Source of the DNA: CBDUQP01 sp965369385
Lineage (GTDB): Bacteria; Planctomycetota; Phycisphaerae; SM23-33
Direction: 5' to 3'
Length of the DNA stretch: 44,882 bases
NCBI GenBank assembly: GCA_965369385.1
Contig: CBDUQP010000009.1
Location: forward strand, 1-44,882
This document shows positions 41,304 to 44,882 of the stretch, piece after piece; position 1 is the first letter of the stretch, and every line of letters begins with the position of its first letter. The position numbers and the translations under genes are program-made. Under the pieces are notes generated by a model. The model did not search any database and was not told the DNA's origin. It saw only the letters and a list, made by a program, of their open reading frames with translations.

Positions 41304-41821
41304 ATTGCGTGATCCTCCTTTCCCTGTACGGCGTGAGGCGAAAGACAACTTTGGCATTCTTGAATGATATCGTGGACCTTTTCAGGTGTGACATATGTGT
41401 AAACACGATCATTAACAAGCATTGCCGGTCCCTGGTCGCACATGCCGAGGCAGTTGGCCCATTCGAGAGTGAACATACCGTCTTCGGTAGTCTGTCCGAA
41501 TTCGATATCGAGATCGTTCTCGAGTTGCCTGGCGACGGCGTCTTTGCCGGCCAGGTTGCACGTGATAGTCCGGCAGAGACGCACTACAAATCTGCCCTGC
41601 GGGTGCTCGGTGAGGAAACTGTAGAAGCTTACAACGCCGTGAACCTCAACCGGGTGAATTCCCAGCAGGTCCGCAGTCTTCTGCATGGCGAAGTTGCTTA
41701 CGCACTTGTACTTCTTCTGGATGGTCTGCAGGATTGGAATCAACGCAGTACGGCAATTACCGTGGCGTTCTGTGAGGCTCTCCAATTCCTGTGATATCTT
41801 ATCTTGTTCAGTCAGCAGCAT
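41300..41821 (-). CDS. hydC: Thioredoxin-like [2Fe-2S] subunit HydC (NuoE-like)
   Basis: A 173-aa subunit with the 24-kDa (NuoE) fold that shuttles electrons between HydB and HydA. The [2Fe-2S] ligands are C83 and C88 ('LCRTITCNL') and C124 and C128 ('NCLGMCDQG'). The helical N-terminus contains 'GIHPVEVHGVVSFYSFL'. AGGAG lies 9 bases before ATG 41821. It overlaps hydB by 4 bases and follows the response-regulator gene by 40 bases. Confidence 0.94.
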   Translation of the reverse strand: MLLTEQDKISQELESLTERHGNCRTALIPILQTIQKKYKCVSNFAMQKTADLLGIHPVEVHGVVSFYSFLTEHPQGRFVVRLCRTITCNLAGKDAVARQLENDLDIEFGQTTEDGMFTLEWANCLGMCDQGPAMLVNDRVYTYVTPEKVHDIIQECQSCLSPHAVQGKEDHAI

Positions 41822-41861
41822 ATTTGGATACTCCTGGAAATCTCGGATTATGCCTGTCTTA

Positions 41862-42233
41862 TTACTTGTTCAGCAGGTCGCTGACCTTCGACATGAGCGT
41901 CGCAGGATCGACCGGTTTTTCGACGAATTCGTCGACAGGTACTACATCGCCGTCCTTGCCGTAGTCCAGTCCCGTAACCGTAGCGATGCTGCTAAGCATC
42001 AGGATCGGGAACTTGATTCCGTCACGTTTGAGTTCTTGTGCCATAACGAAACCATCGTCGGGTGCCTCCATCATGCAATCGAGGATCATCAGGTCTGGAC
42101 CAAAGTCGGAAATGGCCTGCATACCCTCACTGCGATTTGTGGCACTGGCGGTTTCGTGTCCTTCTTTCTCGAGAAAGATCCGTATGGCCTCGACTACATC
42201 GGGGTCATCGTCAACGATCAGGATCTTTGCCAT
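41862..42233 (-). CDS. Single-domain response regulator (CheY-like)
   Basis: A 123-aa receiver domain without an output domain. Acidic pocket D8-D10 ('LIVDDDPD'), phosphoacceptor D52 ('MILDCMM'), Ser81/82 in the Thr position, and K106 ('EKPVD') are all present, so phosphorylation looks possible. The start is ATG 42233, with AAAGGAG 8 bases before it; a longer open frame begins at 42284 but adds a proline-rich, poorly supported stretch. It leads the hydC-hydB-hydA operon on the same strand. No histidine kinase adjoins. It may sense or tune redox-linked hydrogenase activity by protein contact; that is inferred. Confidence 0.9.
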   Translation of the reverse strand: MAKILIVDDDPDVVEAIRIFLEKEGHETASATNRSEGMQAISDFGPDLMILDCMMEAPDDGFVMAQELKRDGIKFPILMLSSIATVTGLDYGKDGDVVPVDEFVEKPVDPATLMSKVSDLLNK

Positions 42234-43045
42234 GCGCGGCTCCTTTCCGCTGCCCGCCCACTCTGTGGGCGAGATGCGCGACAACTAAAGTGTGAATGAA
42301 AACCAAGATTGCGCAAACCAAACTGCGCAACTTGCCCAAAACGACGAAATGACCGTAAGTGCCTTAGAAGACAGGTCACCAAGACGGCCGTAAACGCAAA
42401 CATCAAGCGCCAAGACAACACACATCTCAAATAGACAACCGTAAGCGAGACAGCAAACAGAAACATGTGGCAACCAGGGGAGAAGAATCGCGACCCACTA
42501 GTTGCCGAACGACTGTAGACTATAAGGGCATAAAACGGTATTTGCCCGTAAGTGCTTCATAGTCGAAGCATTATGCTATATGAGAAAGAGCCCGTGGATC
42601 TGAAAAATAAAGCTCGCGTCGTTTCCAGTGTCACGCAGCCGCTCGTGCGACGTTCAAAGCGAAACTCTTGCAATCTGGAGAACTATGGAACTGAAGATAA
42701 TCTTTACTTCATACCCAATATCATTGCAAGTCCTTTTGTAGCAATATTGTTCGGTGTCATTTTTCACAGCAGATACCCGGCATGAAGGGGGGCTGTTAAC
42801 TGCTGTTGCCATTATGTCATAGGCGGCTAGAGGGGCTGTGAATTGTTGCACAAGGATTCGCTCGAGCATTCTCGGACACATTGAGCTGGCCCTGAGGCGA
42901 TGGCTTGATGACACTTGCGCATGCCTGATTTCTGCCCGGCAAGAAGTGGGTTCCCCCGCTGAGTGTTACGTCTGCGGATGCGAGAATCTGCCTGGAATTG
43001 CTATATTCCCCACCTGTCGAATGTGTGACGTGGGGAACCCTCCGG
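42234..43045. other. Intergenic region upstream of the hydrogenase operon
   Basis: About 810 bases with no supported gene. The plus strand is rich in A and C at 42290-42480, so the minus-strand leader would be U- and G-rich. It contains TTGCGCA (42309-42315) / TGCGCAA (42324-42330) and four copies of CCGTAA(G/A) at 42353, 42388, 42439 and 42546. A stem-loop with 8-base arms (TTCCCCAC 43006-43013 / GTGGGGAA 43030-43037) lies just past the stop of the next minus-strand gene. No confident promoter was found. Confidence 0.6.
43006..43037 (-). terminator. 3' stem-loop after the DUF4114 gene, terminator-like
   Basis: The stem TTCCCCAC / GTGGGGAA (16-base loop) sits about 9 bases past the stop of the minus-strand PEP-CTERM gene. 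It has no T-tract on that strand, so it may be a Rho-linked or RNA-stabilising hairpin rather than a true intrinsic terminator. Confidence 0.4.
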
Positions 43046-43738
43046 TCAGGCCTTGGCCCGGCGACGCCGACTCAGAACGGCCAGGCTGCCCAACGCCAGC
43101 AGGCTGATCGTCGTCGGTTCAGGGGTGCTGGCTGTCGCTACCGTTGTGATACCCACAATTGCGTCATTATAGGCGCATCCCCACGACGGCTTGTCTATCA
43201 AGTCTTCGAACCCAAGGATGCGGTATCCCGACTCGTGCGTGTAGAACGCCGTATAGTTGTCTTGATCCGGATTCAGCGAGTCCAGCGTGTAGTGCGGCGT
43301 CTTGTTACCGTTGGGGATGATGAAGAACCCTATGTTTGTACCTGCGTCGAAGCGGCCGATGTCAATGGTGTCGCCAGCTGTCAACGTGCCTCTATCGTCA
43401 AGCTTGGAGTAATCAGCAAATACGACAGCTTCCTCGATCACCCGCCCGTGATCGTCGAAGGTGATATACCCGATACTGCTGCGAAAGCCCGCATGTTCAT
43501 CAATGAATGTCAATGAGACGATGGAGTCCTCCTGCAAATACAGATTCGCATCGGCAGTCAACATCGACTGATCCATCTGGTCCATGTGTCCGTTTCCTGG
43601 AAAGAGCACGTCGACATCGTCGAGTAGGCCGCTGGGCAGTTCGCGATGGTACATGTTGGAGACCATATCGGCGCGGGTCTGTGTGGCCGACAGGGTTATG
43701 GCTATCAAGACAACTAATTGCAGTGTGTGTGACTTCAT
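43046..43738 (-). CDS. DUF4114 domain protein with PEP-CTERM sorting signal
   Basis: A 230-aa exported protein. Signal peptide 'LVVLIAITLSATQTRA' is at the N-terminus. The middle matches DUF4114: 'GTNIGFFIIPNG' and then 'ILGFEDLIDKPSWGCAYNDA', the usual GFxLxxNG...GFEDL...DYND pattern with the acidic cluster that may bind calcium. The C-terminus 'TPEPTTISLLALGSLAVLSR' ends in 'RRRRAKA', an exosortase signal. Start ATG 43738 is preferred over the TTG two codons earlier (43744), with GGAG about 10 bases upstream. Role on the cell surface is inferred. Confidence 0.88.
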   Translation of the reverse strand: MKSHTLQLVVLIAITLSATQTRADMVSNMYHRELPSGLLDDVDVLFPGNGHMDQMDQSMLTADANLYLQEDSIVSLTFIDEHAGFRSSIGYITFDDHGRVIEEAVVFADYSKLDDRGTLTAGDTIDIGRFDAGTNIGFFIIPNGNKTPHYTLDSLNPDQDNYTAFYTHESGYRILGFEDLIDKPSWGCAYNDAIVGITTVATASTPEPTTISLLALGSLAVLSRRRRAKA

Positions 43739-43744
43739 AATCAA

Positions 43745-44403
43745 GTGTCTCCAACATTCAATAGCACATTATTCAGGTTTTTGGGAAGGCAAGGTGCCCA
43801 TGCTATCCCTTTGGGCTACGAGCAGTTCGTAGTTCCTCTGGCTGAAACATAAGATTCAAAAGGCCAGCATGCAAATCCGAAGAACTAGGGACGGTGCCTT
43901 ATTTAATTCTGTGCCATTCGCCTCCCATGTGTTTGATAAGAACTGATTCAATAAGCATTTACTAATGGCCCAATATGGGGCCATCCCCGGTTCTGGATAG
44001 TCGAGAATAGAGAGTAGGCCGCAGTAGTGCCCATGCGTCGCTGGTGAATGATGGATAACGCGGCGTCAGCCGTCGTTTCTGCTCTCTGCTATTCATTCTC
44101 TTTCTGCTCTGTATGCGAGGTAGGTCGCGCACGGCGCCAGATTAATTTGCCTAAGACACTTGCCAACCGGGGCGCTTATCGCTAGCATACCGCCTGCCTT
44201 TGCGCAGGTCGCAGGGGCCACGGTAGTTGTGAGCAGGGCGAACATGAATCAAGTTCCGGCCGCAAATGGTCGGACTTATCCCCATCTTGCTTGCGACTTC
44301 GTCTGCGGAATTCCTTATTTTGGATCAGATAATCGCAGGCATCGTGCATTCCACAGTTGGCATGTCACGTGCCTAATATTGTCGTAATGTCGGAGATAAC
44401 AGA
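43745..44403. other. Intergenic region with a small palindrome
   Basis: About 660 bases with no gene recognised. A perfect 7-bp stem ATGGCCC / GGGCCAT (43965-43971, 43978-43984) and a weak GAGAATAGAGAG / CTCTCTGCTATTC inverted repeat (about 44003-44099) are seen. No clear promoter for the DUF485 gene was found. Confidence 0.5.
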
Positions 44404-44733
44404 ATGTTACATGAACCAGCGGCGAAGATGGGCAAAGATCCAGCTGCAGCGTACAAGACGCGTTTGGGAATCAGGATGTTCACTGCCTACGCGCTGTGTT
44501 ATGTCGGTTTCGTGGTGATTAACCTCGCCAAGCCCACCTTGATGGAAGAGATCGTGCTTGCCGGATTGAACCTGGCGACGGTTTACGGTTTCGGCCTGAT
44601 TGTCCTCGCGCTGGTGATGGCGGTGACCTACAACGGTATGTGCACTGCCAGAGAGAAGGCCCTGGCTGGTGATGTCAAGAAGTCTTGCGGTTGCGCGGGC
44701 GGTTGTGCAGAAGGTGGTGAAGTCAATGATTAG
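44404..44733 (+). CDS. DUF485 membrane protein
   Basis: A 109-aa inner-membrane protein with two helices ('MFTAYALCYVGFVVINLA', about 25-42, and 'VYGFGLIVLALVMAVTY', about 61-77), the layout of DUF485 proteins. These are usually encoded directly before acetate/solute:sodium symporters of the ActP type, as here. The C-terminal tail is Cys- and Gly-rich ('SCGCAGGCAEGG'), which is unusual for the family and might bind a metal. The stop overlaps the next start by 8 bases, so the two are translationally coupled. Confidence 0.85.
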   Translation: MLHEPAAKMGKDPAAAYKTRLGIRMFTAYALCYVGFVVINLAKPTLMEEIVLAGLNLATVYGFGLIVLALVMAVTYNGMCTAREKALAGDVKKSCGCAGGCAEGGEVND

Positions 44734-44882
44734 TAGGATGCTAGCAGTTAAAGTGAACCCGCTGGCCGTGACCGTTTTTGCCGCATTTGTGGCATTCGTC
44801 CTAGTCTTCTCCTTCTACAGGGCCCGCAAGGCCAAGAGTGCCAGCGGGTATGTCGCCGCGGGCGGCCAGATTCACTGGGCCG
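44726..44882 (+). CDS. Sodium:solute symporter family protein, N-terminal fragment (cut by window end)
   Basis: From ATG 44726 the frame runs to the edge for 52 codons: a membrane helix ('PLAVTVFAAFVAFVLVFSFY') then 'GYVAAGGQIHWA', matching the start of SSS-family proteins such as ActP, where 'YxxAGxxIxxxxNGxA' follows the first helix. GAAGGTGGTGAAG lies 5-17 bases upstream. ATG 44738 is an alternative start. The substrate cannot be seen from this part. Confidence 0.75.
   Translation, partial: MISRMLAVKVNPLAVTVFAAFVAFVLVFSFYRARKAKSASGYVAAGGQIHWA

Noticed and set aside
41304..41357. Longer start for hydB at 41357
   Set aside because: It would overlap hydC by 58 bases and has no ribosome site, while ATG 41303 has GGAGG upstream and a 4-base overlap.
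42234..42284. Longer start of the response regulator
   Set aside because: The added residues are not receiver-like and the ATG at 42233 has AAAGGAG upstream.
1..44882. CRISPR array, phage, integrase, rRNA or complete insertion sequence
   Set aside because: No regular repeat-spacer pattern, no transposase or integrase domain, and no rRNA sequence was recognised.

Overview
The window looks like chromosomal DNA from an anaerobic or facultative member of the Planctomycetota, most likely Phycisphaerae-like. The reasons are two PEP-CTERM proteins ending in 'PEP(A/T)TISLLA...RRKR/RRRR' tails, a long MoxR/DUF58/BatA/VWA operon joined to PQQ-propeller and NPCBM secreted proteins, a basic HU-like protein, glycoside hydrolases and a trimeric [FeFe] hydrogenase. 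The taxon is inferred from gene content only.

Layout. 1-137: small palindromes. 135-4872: housekeeping genes, namely an HhH-GPD DNA glycosylase (minus), then uvrB, nadC and birA (plus). 5247-25191: a 20-kb run of ten plus-strand genes. It encodes a 1589-aa secreted PQQ-propeller protein, a secreted alpha-toroid protein, a MoxR ATPase, a DUF58 protein, a BatA-like VWA membrane protein, a second VWA membrane protein, a DUF4175-like membrane protein, a secreted coiled-coil protein, a secreted helical protein and an NPCBM-domain protein. Short gaps and stop/start overlaps suggest one or a few transcripts, and the only clear promoter is in front of the first gene. 25231-26917: queG and folE. 27025-29263: a minus-strand pair, a SAM methyltransferase and a LarA-like protein with altered cofactor residues. 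29313-29472: a MITE-like inverted repeat. 29575-30137: a small conserved-looking protein, then tRNA-Asp with its own promoter and terminator. 30687-33508: a PEP-CTERM protein, a GntR/FCD regulator and a small zinc-ribbon protein. 33611-33928: an HU-like protein (minus). 34170-37928: divergent GH29 and GH2 glycosidases. 38160-42233: a minus-strand operon of response regulator, hydC, hydB and hydA. 43046-43738: a DUF4114 PEP-CTERM protein (minus). 44404-44882: a DUF485 protein followed by the start of a sodium:solute symporter.

How the genes fit together. The 20-kb operon is the best candidate for a poorly described system. It pairs a MoxR-type AAA+ ATPase and three MIDAS-bearing VWA proteins, which are the usual partners of MoxR, with five exported proteins carrying propeller, toroid, coiled-coil, helical-repeat and carbohydrate-binding modules. 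This suggests an envelope-assembly or surface machine, but its function cannot be read from the sequence. The hydrogenase operon points to fermentative NADH-linked H2 metabolism. Its HydB lacks the extra ferredoxin-like domains of the classic bifurcating enzyme, and a CheY-like regulator leads the operon. The glycosidases and GntR regulator fit a carbohydrate-degrading lifestyle.

No CRISPR array, phage, integrase, complete insertion sequence, rRNA or riboswitch was recognised.
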